Shown piece after piece: positions 15,903-26,627 of a stretch of 64,000 nucleotides of DNA. Position numbers and translations under genes: made by a program. The notes beneath the pieces are model-generated. The model was not told the origin of the DNA, did no database searches, and worked only from the letters and a program-made list of their open reading frames with translations. Origin of the DNA: Azospirillum sp. OGB3 (lineage in GTDB: Bacteria > Pseudomonadota > Alphaproteobacteria > Azospirillales > Azospirillaceae); assembly GCF_014192915.1 (NCBI RefSeq), contig NZ_JACHYN010000011.1, forward strand, positions 124,001 to 188,000, read 5' to 3'. How positions within the stretch are numbered: the stretch's first letter is position 1; the number at the start of each line of letters is the position of its first letter.

Positions 15903-16538
15903 ATGTACGACTTCGAACCGAAGATGAATGCTCTGGTCCCGATGGTCATCGAGCAGACCAACCGGGGCGAACGAGCGTACGATATTTATTCGCGCCTGCT
16001 GAAGGAACGGATCATCTTCTTGATCGGTGGCGTGAACGACGCCGTCGCCAGCCTGATCTGCTCGCAGCTGCTGTTCCTGGAATCGGAAAACCCGAGCAAG
16101 GACATCGCGCTCTACATCAATTCGCCGGGCGGCTACGTCTCGGCCGGCTTGGCCATCTACGACACCATGCAGTACATCCGTCCGCAGGTGTCGACGGTGT
16201 GCATGGGTCAGGCGGCCTCGATGGGCTCGCTCCTGCTCGCCGCCGGCGCGCCGGGCAAGCGCTTCTCGCTGCCCAACAGCCGGATCATGATCCACCAGCC
16301 GTCGGGCGGCGCCCAGGGCCAGGCCTCGGACATCGAGATCCAGGCCCAGGAGATCCTGAAGCTGCGCTCGCGCCTCAACGACATCTACGTCAAGCACACC
16401 GGTCAGTCGCTCGACACCATCGAGGCGGCCATGGAGCGTGACAAGTTCATGTCGCCGGAGGAGGCCAAGGCCTTCGGCCTGATCGACGAGGTCGTGGAAA
16501 AGCGTCCCGGCTCGATCGGCGACGGCAGCGCCGCCTGA
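15903..16538 (+). CDS. clpP: ATP-dependent Clp protease proteolytic subunit
   Basis: A 211-residue ClpP serine protease. The catalytic triad can be placed: Ser106 in GQAASMGS, His131 in RIMIHQP and Asp180 in MERDKFMS. The conserved [18 protein letters not shown] strand that aligns substrate lies at about 73-90. It forms the two-ring 14-mer that works with ClpX (next gene) and ClpA. ATG 15903 follows GGGAGCAGGG. The 102-base gap after tig holds TATATG at 15849 but no matching -35, so its promoter is undecided. Confidence 0.98.
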   Translation: MYDFEPKMNALVPMVIEQTNRGERAYDIYSRLLKERIIFLIGGVNDAVASLICSQLLFLESENPSKDIALYINSPGGYVSAGLAIYDTMQYIRPQVSTVCMGQAASMGSLLLAAGAPGKRFSLPNSRIMIHQPSGGAQGQASDIEIQAQEILKLRSRLNDIYVKHTGQSLDTIEAAMERDKFMSPEEAKAFGLIDEVVEKRPGSIGDGSAA

Positions 16539-16567
16539 TGGGGCGCGCGAACTAATGATTGATTGCG

Positions 16568-16600
16568 CCGGTTCCCTGTTGTTGAATGATGGGGAACCGG
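16568..16600 (+). other. Hairpin in the clpP-clpX intergenic region
   Basis: The 212-base gap 16539-16750 has a perfect 9-bp stem, CCGGTTCCC (16568-16576) and GGGAACCGG (16592-16600), without a U-tract, and a smaller stem GGCGTC/GACGCC (16681-16686/16691-16696). The first could protect the clpP mRNA 3' end or act as a Rho-dependent stop. A near-consensus TTGACA at about 16705 lacks a matching -10. Confidence 0.45.
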
Positions 16601-16750
16601 TCCGATGGATCGGGTTCGAAGGATGAGCGGATGCGTTAACCTTGTCTCGGGCCTTCCCCGGGACAACCTTTGAAAGGACCGGCGTCGGGGGACGCCGCAG
16701 GCGGTTGACAGGTTATACGGATCAGTCCCCCGCGAGATGACGGAGTACCG

Positions 16751-18019
16751 ATGAGCAAGTCCAGCAGCGGCGATTCGAAGAACACGCTCTACTGCTCCTT
16801 TTGCGGCAAGAGCCAGCACGAGGTCCGCAAGCTGATTGCCGGTCCGACGGTGTTCATCTGCGATGAATGCGTCGAGCTGTGCATGGACATCATTCGCGAG
16901 GAGAACAAGACGACCCTCGTGAAGTCCCGCGACGGCGTGCCGACCCCGCGCGACATCCATGCGGTACTGGACGATTACGTGATCGGCCAGCATCACGCGA
17001 AACGGGTCCTTTCTGTTGCGGTGCACAACCACTACAAGCGGCTGGCGCACGGCACGAAGCACAACGACGTCGAATTGGCGAAGTCCAACATCCTGCTGGT
17101 CGGCCCCACGGGCTGCGGCAAGACGCTGCTCGCCCAGACGCTCGCCCGGATCATCGACGTTCCCTTCACCATGGCCGACGCCACGACGCTCACCGAGGCG
17201 GGTTATGTCGGTGAGGACGTCGAGAACATCATCCTCAAGCTGCTCCAGGCCGCCGATTACAACGTCGAGCGGGCGCAGCGCGGCATCGTCTACATCGACG
17301 AGGTCGACAAGATCAGCCGCAAGTCCGACAACCCCTCGATCACGCGCGACGTGTCGGGCGAGGGCGTGCAGCAGGCCCTGCTGAAGATCATGGAGGGCAC
17401 CGTCGCCTCCGTGCCTCCGCAGGGCGGCCGCAAGCACCCGCAGCAGGAGTTCCTGCAGGTCGACACCAGCAACATCCTGTTCATCTGCGGCGGCGCCTTC
17501 GCCGGGCTGGACAAGATCATCGCGCAGCGCGGCAAGGGCACCTCGATCGGCTTCGGCGCCGACGTCCGCGGCCCGGACGAGCGCTCGACCGGCGACATCC
17601 TGCGCGAGGTCGAGCCCGAGGATCTGCTGAAGTTCGGCCTGATCCCCGAGTTCATCGGCCGTCTGCCGGTGGTCGCCACACTGGCCGATCTGGACGAGTC
17701 GGCTCTGGTCGAGATCCTCACCAAGCCGAAGAACGCCCTGGTCAAGCAGTACCAGCGTCTGTTCGAGATGGAGGACGTCCGTCTGGAATTCTCCGACGAC
17801 GCCCTGCGCACCATCTCCCACAAGGCGATCCAGCGGAAGACCGGCGCGCGCGGCCTGCGGTCGATCATGGAATCGATCCTCCTCGACCCGATGTTCGATC
17901 TGCCCGGTCTGTCCGGAGTGGAAAGCATCCTGGTCAACAAGGAGGTGGTCGAAGGGCGCGCCAAACCGCTCTACGTCCACGCCGAACGCCGCGGGGAGCA
18001 GCAGGCGCCGGGCGCCTGA
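16751..18019 (+). CDS. clpX: ATP-dependent Clp protease ATP-binding subunit ClpX
   Basis: A 422-residue AAA+ unfoldase. The N-terminal C4 zinc finger is complete (YCSFCGKSQ and [10 protein letters not shown], about residues 14-42). Walker A is GPTGCGKT (about 118-125); Walker B is in [11 protein letters not shown]; the pore loop region [12 protein letters not shown] and the sensor 2 segment [21 protein letters not shown] are present. It selects ssrA-tagged and other substrates for ClpP, encoded upstream. It ends 35 bases before a terminator that separates it from lon. Confidence 0.98.
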   Translation: MSKSSSGDSKNTLYCSFCGKSQHEVRKLIAGPTVFICDECVELCMDIIREENKTTLVKSRDGVPTPRDIHAVLDDYVIGQHHAKRVLSVAVHNHYKRLAHGTKHNDVELAKSNILLVGPTGCGKTLLAQTLARIIDVPFTMADATTLTEAGYVGEDVENIILKLLQAADYNVERAQRGIVYIDEVDKISRKSDNPSITRDVSGEGVQQALLKIMEGTVASVPPQGGRKHPQQEFLQVDTSNILFICGGAFAGLDKIIAQRGKGTSIGFGADVRGPDERSTGDILREVEPEDLLKFGLIPEFIGRLPVVATLADLDESALVEILTKPKNALVKQYQRLFEMEDVRLEFSDDALRTISHKAIQRKTGARGLRSIMESILLDPMFDLPGLSGVESILVNKEVVEGRAKPLYVHAERRGEQQAPGA

Positions 18020-18053
18020 GGTCTTCGCAGCGAGGGACAAAATTGGGTACGGG

Positions 18054-18085
18054 GAAGGGCGCTTCGGGCGCCCTTCGTCGTTTTT
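18054..18085 (+). terminator. Intrinsic terminator after clpX
   Basis: A 9-bp perfect stem, GAAGGGCGC (18054-18062) and GCGCCCTTC (18068-18076), with a 5-base loop, is followed after four bases by TTTTT (18081-18085). Confidence 0.8.
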
Positions 18086-18173
18086 GGCTTTTGGCGCATC
18101 GGGGGGCGTGCCAGGGCGTGAAATCGGGGCCAACCCGCCTGCCGCACCGCCATACGGAATTGGGGTGCTGGCC

Positions 18174-18203
18174 CTTGAAGGGGGGCTATGGCTGTGCCAC
18201 GTT
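18174..18203 (+). promoter_or_regulatory. lon: Possible sigma32 (heat-shock) promoter of lon
   Basis: CTTGAA (18174-18179) matches the RpoH -35 core. A weak -10-like CCACGTTA lies about 17 bases on. Lon is a classical heat-shock gene and the clpX terminator makes a separate promoter necessary, but the -10 is a poor match. The rest of the 286-base gap 18020-18305 shows no gene. Confidence 0.3.
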
Positions 18204-18305
18204 AGAAAAAGTGCCGGTTTCCGATCCCTGTGCTCATCCCCCGAGGCGGGGGTCCTCCCAGGCCCATCCCGGGCTGACGGCGTCCCAATGAAAGAGGCCC
18301 AATCA

Positions 18306-20720
18306 ATGTTCGAAATCCCTCGTGGTGCCCTCTATCCGGTCCTGCCGCTCCGCGACATCGTGGTTTTCCCCCACATGATCGTGCCTCTTTTCGTCGGCCG
18401 CGAGAAATCCGTGCGCGCCCTGGAAGACGTGATGAAGGACGACAAACAGATCCTTCTCGTCACCCAGAAGAACGCCGCGCAGGATGATCCGACGCCGTCC
18501 GATATCTACAGCGTCGGCACCGTTGGGACCGTGTTGCAGCTTCTGAAGCTGCCCGACGGAACGGTGAAGGTGCTCGTGGAGGGAGGCCAGCGCGCGTCCA
18601 TCACCAAGTTCGCCGAGAACGAGGAATTCTTCCAGGCCCACGCCGACCTCGTCGAGGAGAAGGTCGGGGAAAGCCAGGAGCTTGAGGCGCTGGGCCGGGC
18701 CGTCGTCTCGCAGTTCGAGCAGTACATCAAGCTCAACAAGAAGATCCCGCCGGAGGTTCTGGTCTCGATCAACCAGATCGAGGAGCCGGGCAAGCTGGCG
18801 GACACCGTCGCGTCCCACCTCGCGCTGAAGATTCCGGAGAAGCAGCAGCTGCTGGAATGCGCCACGGTGTCGGAGCGGCTGGAGCGGGTCTATGCCTTCA
18901 TGGAAGGCGAGATCGGCGTCCTGCAGGTGGAAAAGCGCATCCGCAACCGCGTCAAGCGGCAGATGGAGAAGACCCAGCGCGAGTACTACCTCAACGAACA
19001 GCTCAAGGCGATCCAGAAGGAACTCGGCGAGACCGAGGACGGCCGCGACGAGTCGGCCGAGCTGGAAGAGAAGATCAACAAGACCCGCTTCTCCAAGGAA
19101 GCCCGCGACAAGGCCCTGGCCGAGCTGAAGAAGCTCCGCTCGATGAGCCCGATGTCGGCCGAGGCGACGGTGGTGCGCAACTACCTGGACTGGATGCTGT
19201 CCATTCCGTGGAAGAAGCGCACCAAGGTGAAGAAGGACCTGAAGCTCGCGCAGAAGATCCTTGACGCCGACCATTACGGCCTTGAGAAGGTCAAGGAACG
19301 CATTCTCGAGTATCTCGCGGTCCAGAACCGCATGAACAAGGTGAAGGGGCCGATCCTCTGCCTCGTCGGGCCGCCCGGTGTCGGCAAGACCTCGCTCGGC
19401 AAGTCGATCGCCAAGTCCACCGGCCGCAACTTCGTGCGCATGTCGCTCGGCGGCGTGCGGGACGAGGCCGAGGTCCGCGGCCACCGGCGCACCTACATCG
19501 GCTCCATGCCCGGCAAGGTCATCCAGGGCATGAAGAAGGCGAAGTCGTCCAACCCGCTGTTCCTGCTGGACGAGATCGACAAGCTCGGCGCCGACTGGCG
19601 CGGCGACCCGTCGTCGGCCCTGCTGGAGGTCCTCGACCCCGAGCAGAACGGCACCTTCAACGACCACTACCTGGAGGTCGACTACGACCTGTCGGACGTG
19701 ATGTTCGTCTGCACGGCCAACACGATGCGCATGCCGCAGCCGCTGCTGGACCGCATGGAGATCATCCGCGTCGCTGGCTACACCGAGGATGAGAAGGTCG
19801 AGATTTCCAAGCGTCACCTGATCGAGAAGCAGGTGGAGGCCAATGGCCTTAAGAAGGGCGAGTTCGCCATCTCCGACGACGCGCTGCGCGACCTGATCCG
19901 CTACTACACGCGGGAAGCCGGCGTCCGCAGCCTGGAGCGCGAGATCGCCAACCTCTGCCGCAAGGCCGTGAAGGAGATCCTGATGAAGGGCTCCGCCGGC
20001 GCGAAGGTCTCGGTCACCCGCCGGAACCTCGACAAGTACGCCGGCGTCCGCCGCTTCCACTTCGGCGAGGCGGAGCTTGAGGATCTGGTGGGCGTGACGA
20101 CCGGTCTGGCCTGGACGGAAGTCGGCGGCGAGCTGCTCTCCATCGAGGCGGTGGCCCTGCCCGGCAAGGGCCGCGTGACCACCACCGGCAAGCTCGGCGA
20201 CGTCATGAAGGAGTCGGTCCAGGCGGCGGAGAGCTACGTCAAGTCGCGCGCCACCGCCTTCGGCATCAAGCCGACGCTCTTCGAGAAGCGGGACATCCAC
20301 GTCCACGTGCCCGAAGGCGCCACCCCGAAGGACGGCCCGTCGGCCGGTGTGGCGATGATCACCTCGATCGTGTCGGTCCTCACCGGCATCGCGGTCCGCA
20401 AGGATGTGGCGATGACCGGCGAGATCACCCTGCGCGGCCGGGTGCTGCCGATCGGCGGCCTGAAGGAGAAGCTGCTGGCCGCCCTGCGCGGCGGCCTCAA
20501 GCATGTGCTGATCCCGAAGGACAACGAGAAGGATCTCGCCGACATTCCGGACAACGTGAAGCGCGGGCTGGAGATCATCCCGGTCAGCACGGTGGACGAT
20601 GTCCTGAAGCACGCCCTGGTCCGCGAACTCGAGCCCATCGAGTGGAAGGAACCGGAATCGGTCGAGCCGGCGGTCGCCAAGTCGCAGCCCGACGGCGGCG
20701 GCGAGGTGCTGCGTCATTGA
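18306..20720 (+). CDS. lon: ATP-dependent protease Lon
   Basis: An 804-residue LonA protease from ATG 18306, which has AAAGAGG about 8 bases upstream; ATG 18288 would add six residues and lacks such a site. Domain order: N-terminal substrate domain starting [23 protein letters not shown], coiled linker, AAA+ with Walker [10 protein letters not shown] (near residue 355) and [10 protein letters not shown], then the S16 protease with catalytic serine in [11 protein letters not shown] (near 679) and lysine in [10 protein letters not shown] (near 722). It degrades misfolded and regulatory proteins. It closes the tig-clpP-clpX-lon proteostasis group and is followed by hup. Confidence 0.98.
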   Translation: MFEIPRGALYPVLPLRDIVVFPHMIVPLFVGREKSVRALEDVMKDDKQILLVTQKNAAQDDPTPSDIYSVGTVGTVLQLLKLPDGTVKVLVEGGQRASITKFAENEEFFQAHADLVEEKVGESQELEALGRAVVSQFEQYIKLNKKIPPEVLVSINQIEEPGKLADTVASHLALKIPEKQQLLECATVSERLERVYAFMEGEIGVLQVEKRIRNRVKRQMEKTQREYYLNEQLKAIQKELGETEDGRDESAELEEKINKTRFSKEARDKALAELKKLRSMSPMSAEATVVRNYLDWMLSIPWKKRTKVKKDLKLAQKILDADHYGLEKVKERILEYLAVQNRMNKVKGPILCLVGPPGVGKTSLGKSIAKSTGRNFVRMSLGGVRDEAEVRGHRRTYIGSMPGKVIQGMKKAKSSNPLFLLDEIDKLGADWRGDPSSALLEVLDPEQNGTFNDHYLEVDYDLSDVMFVCTANTMRMPQPLLDRMEIIRVAGYTEDEKVEISKRHLIEKQVEANGLKKGEFAISDDALRDLIRYYTREAGVRSLEREIANLCRKAVKEILMKGSAGAKVSVTRRNLDKYAGVRRFHFGEAELEDLVGVTTGLAWTEVGGELLSIEAVALPGKGRVTTTGKLGDVMKESVQAAESYVKSRATAFGIKPTLFEKRDIHVHVPEGATPKDGPSAGVAMITSIVSVLTGIAVRKDVAMTGEITLRGRVLPIGGLKEKLLAALRGGLKHVLIPKDNEKDLADIPDNVKRGLEIIPVSTVDDVLKHALVRELEPIEWKEPESVEPAVAKSQPDGGGEVLRH

Positions 20721-20766
20721 TCGAGTCCGGCGTTTAAAACGCCGTTAAAGCGCCACCAAGCCTCGC

Positions 20767-20801
20767 ATCGCCCGCCCGTCTGCAATTGACGGGCGGGCGA
20801 T
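20767..20801 (+). terminator. Strong hairpin after lon without a U-tract
   Basis: A perfect 14-bp stem (20767-20780 with 20788-20801, arms ATCGCCCGCCCGTC and complement) and a 7-base loop, followed by GTCGCGTTT rather than a T-run. It may stabilise the lon mRNA 3' end or act with Rho. A smaller palindrome, GGCGTTT-A-AAACGCC (20729-20743), lies just after the lon stop. Confidence 0.55.
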
Positions 20802-20884
20802 GTCGCGTTTATCGTCTGAACGCGCGAAGTCATTGGGCGGCTTTGCTTCCATTTTCTTTGCCGATTGGGGAAGGGGGGAAGTAA

Positions 20885-21157
20885 GTGAACAAAAACGATC
20901 TGGTGGCGCACGTCGCCGATGCTGTGGGTTTGTCTAAAACTGATGCAACCAAGGCCGTCGATGCGGTGTTCGATGGCATTGCCGACTCGCTGAAGAACGG
21001 GGAAGAAGTCCGTCTGGTCGGCTTCGGAACCTTCGCGGTGTCCGAGCGCGCCGCCAGCGAGGGACGCAATCCGCGCACCGGCGAGAAGATCGCCATTCCC
21101 GCGTCGAAGCAGCCGAAGTTCAAGCCCGGAAAAACGTTGAAAGATGGTTTGAAGTGA
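20885..21157 (+). CDS. hup: DNA-binding protein HU
   Basis: A 90-residue HU/IHF-family protein starting at GTG 20885, behind a purine-rich AAGGGGGGAAG. The dimerisation helices (MNKNDLVAHVADAVGLSKTD) are followed by GEEVRLVGFGTFAVSERAA and the DNA-binding arm RNPRTGEKIAIPASKQPKFKPGK with the conserved RNP tip. It is closer to HU than IHF in length and in GKTLKDGLK ending. The lon-hup order is common in proteobacteria. Confidence 0.95.
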   Translation: MNKNDLVAHVADAVGLSKTDATKAVDAVFDGIADSLKNGEEVRLVGFGTFAVSERAASEGRNPRTGEKIAIPASKQPKFKPGKTLKDGLK

Positions 21158-21197
21158 TGACGGCTTGAACGGGTGGGGCAATCCGGGCATAGTGCGC

Positions 21198-21224
21198 GCC
21201 GGTCAGCATCCGCTGGCCGGCTTT
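21198..21224 (+). terminator. Intrinsic terminator after hup
   Basis: A 10-bp stem with one G-U pair, GCCGGTCAGC (21198-21207) and GCTGGCCGGC (21212-21221), with a 4-base loop, then TTT. Confidence 0.65.
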
Positions 21225-21263
21225 GCGTTGTCTGGAGCGCCAATCCGGACAACAGTGCGGCGC

Positions 21264-21338
21264 GGGCGATTAGCTCAGCGGTAGAGCATCTCGTTTACAC
21301 CGAGAGGGTCGGGGGTTCGAAACCCTCATCGCCCACCA
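21264..21338 (+). tRNA. tRNA-Val (TAC)
   Basis: A 75-nt cloverleaf: acceptor GGGCGAT/ATCGCCC, anticodon TAC in loop TTTACAC, T-arm GGGGTTCGAAACCCT, discriminator A21335 and encoded CCA 21336-21338. It lies 40 bases after the hup terminator. Downstream, CCGGCCGGCCCGGCCGG and TTTT (about 21345-21369) could form its terminator. Confidence 0.97.
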
Positions 21339-21380
21339 TCGCGCCCCGGCCGGCCCGGCCGGCACTTTTCAAATTCGTGA

Positions 21381-21409
21381 TTGACAGGCCATGCGTCGGG
21401 CGGCTAGAA
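21381..21409 (+). promoter_or_regulatory. Promoter of tRNA-Asp
   Basis: Consensus TTGACA (21381-21386), a 17-base spacer and CTAGAA (21404-21409). GGGCGG (21398-21403) and CCGCCC (21411-21416) form an inverted repeat around the -10. Initiation near 21416 leaves about 87 bases of 5' leader before the mature tRNA. Confidence 0.55.
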
Positions 21410-21502
21410 ACCGCCCATCGGCGACGGGCGGCTGCCCCGGAAATTGCGCTGCGATCTTATGACACGGACGCATGCTTTGCGCATTTCACTTCGCCGCGTT
21501 GC

Positions 21503-21579
<77 letters not shown>

Positions 21580-21922
21580 TTTCCTCCTTCCCCACTCTCC
21601 TTTTTGCAATGAAAACGAAGCGTTCGCGGCTTTACCGGCGGGTTCGTGATCCCTATATCCGGTAAGCTCGACCCGCATATCCGATAAGCCGGATAGAGAG
21701 AAGGGTCATTTAAAAAGTTTGGTAATACCAAGGACATCCGCTCATTTCCGCAGAGTGGATTCATTGGCCGAAAGCGATTCAAAGCGCTTTCCTTGATCAC
21801 GCTCTCGTCATATATTCCGGCCCGTCTGATGGGCTAATCCAAGGCATTCCAGCCACGACACCGCGCGTCGGCCGATTACGGCCGTACCGGCGATCGTGGC
21901 GTGGGCTTATGGGAGGACCGCG
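21580..21922 (+). promoter_or_regulatory. 343-base leader/promoter region of the nuo operon
   Basis: Markedly more A+T-rich than its surroundings and without a gene. The best promoter is TTTACC (21631-21636), 17 bases, TATATC (21654-21659), giving a leader of about 255 bases. Possible operators: TCCGG/CCGGA repeats at about 21657-21694, the palindrome TTGGT-AAT-ACCAA (21719-21731), and the hairpin GAAAGCG/CGCTTTC (21770-21776/21785-21791). A second -10-like TATATT lies at 21811 without a good -35. Confidence 0.5.
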
Positions 21923-22291
21923 GTGACCAACCCGCTGATCATTGAGTACCTTCCGATCCTGGTGTTCCTGTTGATCGGTATCGCGCTGGCCGTGGTGATG
22001 GTTGGCGCGTCTTACGTCATCAGCCCGAAGAATCCGGATTCGGAGAAGCTCTCCCCCTACGAGTGCGGCTTCGAGCCGTTCGAGGACGCCCGCACAAAGT
22101 TCGACGTGCGGTTCTACCTGGTCTCCATCCTGTTCATCATCTTCGACCTCGAGGTCGCCTTCCTGTTTCCGTGGGCCGTGGCGCTCGGGGACATCGGCCT
22201 CTTCGGCTTCTGGTCGATGATCGTGTTCCTCGGGATTCTGACCATCGGCTTCATTTATGAGTGGAAGAAAGGAGCTCTGGAATGGGAGTAG
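21923..22291 (+). CDS. nuoA: NADH-quinone oxidoreductase subunit A
   Basis: A 122-residue membrane subunit of complex I with three transmembrane segments. The conserved cytoplasmic loop [21 protein letters not shown] (about residues 39-60) carries the cysteine near the quinone cavity. Start is GTG 21923, with GGGAGG 6 bases upstream; an earlier in-frame GTG at 21896 has no such site. It opens the operon and its last 10 bases overlap nuoB. Confidence 0.96.
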   Translation: MTNPLIIEYLPILVFLLIGIALAVVMVGASYVISPKNPDSEKLSPYECGFEPFEDARTKFDVRFYLVSILFIIFDLEVAFLFPWAVALGDIGLFGFWSMIVFLGILTIGFIYEWKKGALEWE

Positions 22292-22824
22292 AGGCTGCCA
22301 AGCTGGCGCCGATTCCGCCCGGACCGGAACAGGACGCCTATCTCCGCGCGGTCACCGAGGAGATCCAGGAAAAGGGCTTCATCACGGCGAAGTACGAGGA
22401 CGTGCTCGCCTGGGCCCGCACCGGCTCCCTGTGGCCGATGACCTTCGGCCTTGCCTGCTGCGCGGTGGAGATGATCCACGCCTACATGAGCCGGTACGAC
22501 CTGGATCGTTTCGGCGTCATTCCGCGCCCCAGCCCGCGCCAGTCCGACTGCATGATCGTGGCCGGCACGCTGACCAACAAGATGGCCCCCGCGCTGCGCA
22601 AGGTCTATGACCAGATGCCGGAACCGCGCTGGGTGATCTCGATGGGCTCCTGCGCCAACGGCGGCGGCTACTATCACTATTCCTACTCGGTGGTGCGCGG
22701 CTGCGACCGGATCGTTCCGGTCGATATCTATGTGCCGGGCTGTCCTCCGACCGCGGAAGCGCTGGTCTACGGCATTCTGCAACTCCAAAAGAAGATCCGG
22801 CGCGGCAACCGCATCGCTCGCTGA
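22282..22824 (+). CDS. nuoB: NADH-quinone oxidoreductase subunit B
   Basis: A 180-residue peripheral-arm subunit carrying the terminal [4Fe-4S] cluster N2 that passes electrons to quinone. Ligands are the adjacent cysteines in [10 protein letters not shown] and those in [10 protein letters not shown] and VPGCPPT. Start chosen at ATG 22282, 7 bases after AAAGGAG; this overlaps nuoA by 10 bases. A GTG at 22261 would extend it by seven residues. NuoB docks on NuoD and NuoC. Confidence 0.96.
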   Translation: MGVEAAKLAPIPPGPEQDAYLRAVTEEIQEKGFITAKYEDVLAWARTGSLWPMTFGLACCAVEMIHAYMSRYDLDRFGVIPRPSPRQSDCMIVAGTLTNKMAPALRKVYDQMPEPRWVISMGSCANGGGYYHYSYSVVRGCDRIVPVDIYVPGCPPTAEALVYGILQLQKKIRRGNRIAR

Positions 22825-22848
22825 ATAAGAAAAAGGCAGGTCCTGGCC

Positions 22849-23478
22849 ATGTCCGAACAGGCGTTGAAGGAACTTGGGGACCATATCGCCGCGACGCTCG
22901 GCGATGACGTCCTGAAGGTCGAGCTGAAGCTTGGTGAGCTGATGGTGACCGTCCGCCGTCCCTCGCTCATCAAGTCGCTCACCTTCCTGCGCGACGATCC
23001 GACCTGCTCGTTCGAGCAGCTGCTGGACGTCACCGCTGTGGATTGGCCGGAGCGGGAGGAACGCTTCGAGGTCGTCTACATCCTTTTGAGCTATAAGCAC
23101 AATCGGCGCCTCCGCGTGAAGGTCACGACCGACGAGGACACTCCGGTGGCCTCCGCCGTGCCGGTGTACAACGCGGCCGGCTGGTTCGAGCGTGAAACCT
23201 GGGACATGTTCGGGATCTTCTTCTCCGACCATCCGGACCTGCGCCGCATCCTGACCGACTACGGTTTCGAAGGTCACCCGTTGCGCAAAGACTTCCCGAT
23301 GACGGGCTATGTCGAGTGCCGCTACGACGAGGACCAGAAGCGCGTCGTCTACGAACCCGTCCGCCTGACGCAGGATTTCCGCAGCTTCGACTTCCTGTCG
23401 CCCTGGGAAGGCATGACGAACGTGATGCTGCCCGGCGACGAGAAGGCCCAGGCCCCTGACACCGGGAGCAAGCCGTGA
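22849..23478 (+). CDS. nuoC: NADH-quinone oxidoreductase subunit C
   Basis: A 209-residue 30-kDa-type subunit of the peripheral arm with the family signature [31 protein letters not shown] split over about residues 115-146. It has no cofactor and supports NuoD and NuoB. It is separate from NuoD, unlike the fused NuoCD of enterobacteria. A spacer of 24 bases follows nuoB; its stop overlaps the nuoD start by 4 bases. Confidence 0.97.
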   Translation: MSEQALKELGDHIAATLGDDVLKVELKLGELMVTVRRPSLIKSLTFLRDDPTCSFEQLLDVTAVDWPEREERFEVVYILLSYKHNRRLRVKVTTDEDTPVASAVPVYNAAGWFERETWDMFGIFFSDHPDLRRILTDYGFEGHPLRKDFPMTGYVECRYDEDQKRVVYEPVRLTQDFRSFDFLSPWEGMTNVMLPGDEKAQAPDTGSKP

Positions 23479-24695
23479 CCATCGCCACGTCCGCACACCC
23501 CGCCGCCGGCCAGTCCGGCGGCAAGACCCAGATCAAGCCCTACACCATGAACTTCGGGCCGCAGCACCCTGCGGCCCACGGCGTGTTGCGTCTGGTGATG
23601 GAGCTGAACGGCGAAGTCGTCGAGCGCTGCGACCCGCACATCGGCCTGCTGCACCGCGGCACCGAGAAGCTGATCGAGTACAAGACCTACCTGCAGGCCG
23701 TTCCGTATTTCGACCGCCTGGACTACGTCAGCCCGATGTGCATGGAGCACGCCTATGTGCTCGGCATCGAGAACCTGCTGCAGATCAAGGCGCCGCTGCG
23801 CGCCCAGTACATCCGCGTTCTCTTCTCCGAGATCACGCGCATCCTGAACCACATCCTGTCGATCACCACCGGCGCGCTCGACGTCGGCGCGATCACGCCG
23901 GCGCTGTGGGGCTTCGAGGAACGCGAGATCCTCATGGAGTTCTACGAGCGTGTGTGCGGCGCGCGCCTGCATGCGAACTACTTCCGCCCCGGCGGCGTCG
24001 CCTGGGATCTGCCCGCTGGCCTGACCGACGACATCTGGGAGTTCACGGAGCGCTTCCCGAAGTTTGTTGACGACATTGACAATCTGCTGACGAACAATCG
24101 CATTTTCAAGCAGCGGACCGTCGACATCGGCGTCGTCACCAAGGAAGAGGCGTTCAACTGGGGCTTCACCGGCCCGATGCTGCGCGGCTCGGGCGTCGCC
24201 TGGGACCTGCGCAAGTCGCAGCCCTACGAAGTTTACGACCGCATGGACTTCGACGTGCCGGTCGGCCTGACCGGCGACTGCTGGGCGCGCTACCTCGTCC
24301 GCATGGAGGAGATGCGCCAGTCCAACCGCATGATCCGCCAATGCCTGAAGGAGCTTCCCGAAGGCCCGGTGCGCGCGGAGGAGCGCAAGGTCTCCCCGCC
24401 GCCGCGCGGCGAGATGAAGCGGTCGATGGAAGCGCTGATCCATCACTTCAAGCTCTTCACCGAGGGCTTCCACGTCCCGGCGGGCGAAACCTACACCGCC
24501 ATCGAGGCGCCGAAGGGCGAGTTCGGCGTGTATCTGGTCTCGGACGGCACGAACAAGCCGTACCGCTGCAAGATCCGCGCGCCGGGCTTCGCCCACCTGC
24601 AGGGCCTCGACTTCATGTCGAAGGGCCACATGCTGGCCGACGCGGTGGCCAACATCGCGTCCATGGACATCGTGTTCGGAGAAATTGACCGATGA
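23475..24695 (+). CDS. nuoD: NADH-quinone oxidoreductase subunit D
   Basis: A 406-residue 49-kDa-type subunit that lines the quinone site. The quinone-binding loop [21 protein letters not shown] is split by the start of the fold (about residues 25-45), and [14 protein letters not shown] follows. The start is GTG 23475, overlapping nuoC (GTGA), so translation is coupled. Ends with EIDR; the stop overlaps the nuoE start (ATGA). Confidence 0.97.
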   Translation: MTIATSAHPAAGQSGGKTQIKPYTMNFGPQHPAAHGVLRLVMELNGEVVERCDPHIGLLHRGTEKLIEYKTYLQAVPYFDRLDYVSPMCMEHAYVLGIENLLQIKAPLRAQYIRVLFSEITRILNHILSITTGALDVGAITPALWGFEEREILMEFYERVCGARLHANYFRPGGVAWDLPAGLTDDIWEFTERFPKFVDDIDNLLTNNRIFKQRTVDIGVVTKEEAFNWGFTGPMLRGSGVAWDLRKSQPYEVYDRMDFDVPVGLTGDCWARYLVRMEEMRQSNRMIRQCLKELPEGPVRAEERKVSPPPRGEMKRSMEALIHHFKLFTEGFHVPAGETYTAIEAPKGEFGVYLVSDGTNKPYRCKIRAPGFAHLQGLDFMSKGHMLADAVANIASMDIVFGEIDR

Positions 24696-25309
24696 GCGCC
24701 CCGGCTCACGACCCGGCCAAGGAGCCGGCCTCCTTCGCCTTCACTCCGGAAAATCTGGAACGGGCGAAGGCCATCATCGCGAAGTACCCGGCGGGCAAGC
24801 AGGCCAGCGCCTGCATGCCGCTGCTCGACCTGGCCCAGCGCCAGAGCGAGGGCTGGCTGCCGCGCGTCGCTATGGACGCCGTCGCCGACCTGCTCGGCAT
24901 GCCGCGCATCCGCGTGTACGAGGTCGCGACCTTCTACACGATGTACAACAAGACCCCGGTCGGCAAGCACGTCATCCAGGTCTGCACGACCACGCCGTGC
25001 TGGCTGCGCGGGTCGGACGACATCGTGCACACCTGCGAGCGCAAGCTGGGCATCGGCGTCGGCGAGACCACGGCCGACGGCCAGTTCACGTTGCGCGAGG
25101 TCGAGTGTTCGGGCGCCTGCGTCAACGCGCCGGTGGTCCAGATCGGCGACGACTATTACGAAGACGTCAGCCCGGAACACATGGAAACGATCATCGATGC
25201 CCTCAAGGGTGGCGAGATCCCCAAGCACGGCTCGCAGATCGGCCGGCAGTCCTCCGAACCGGTGGGCGGCCCGACGACTCTGAAGGCCTTCACCACCACG
25301 GCCGATTGA
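24692..25309 (+). CDS. nuoE: NADH-quinone oxidoreductase subunit E
   Basis: A 205-residue 24-kDa-type subunit holding the [2Fe-2S] cluster N1a. Four cysteines are in place: CTTTPC and ECSGAC (about residues 98-103 and 139-145). The C-terminal tail of about 40 residues ([27 protein letters not shown] region) is the kind of extension alphaproteobacterial NuoE often has. Works with NuoF as the NADH dehydrogenase module. Starts within the nuoD stop. Confidence 0.97.
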   Translation: MSAPAHDPAKEPASFAFTPENLERAKAIIAKYPAGKQASACMPLLDLAQRQSEGWLPRVAMDAVADLLGMPRIRVYEVATFYTMYNKTPVGKHVIQVCTTTPCWLRGSDDIVHTCERKLGIGVGETTADGQFTLREVECSGACVNAPVVQIGDDYYEDVSPEHMETIIDALKGGEIPKHGSQIGRQSSEPVGGPTTLKAFTTTAD

Positions 25310-25319
25310 GGGGGATGCG

Positions 25320-26612
<1,293 letters not shown>

Positions 26613-26627
26613 GGAGCCCGGTTTCCA

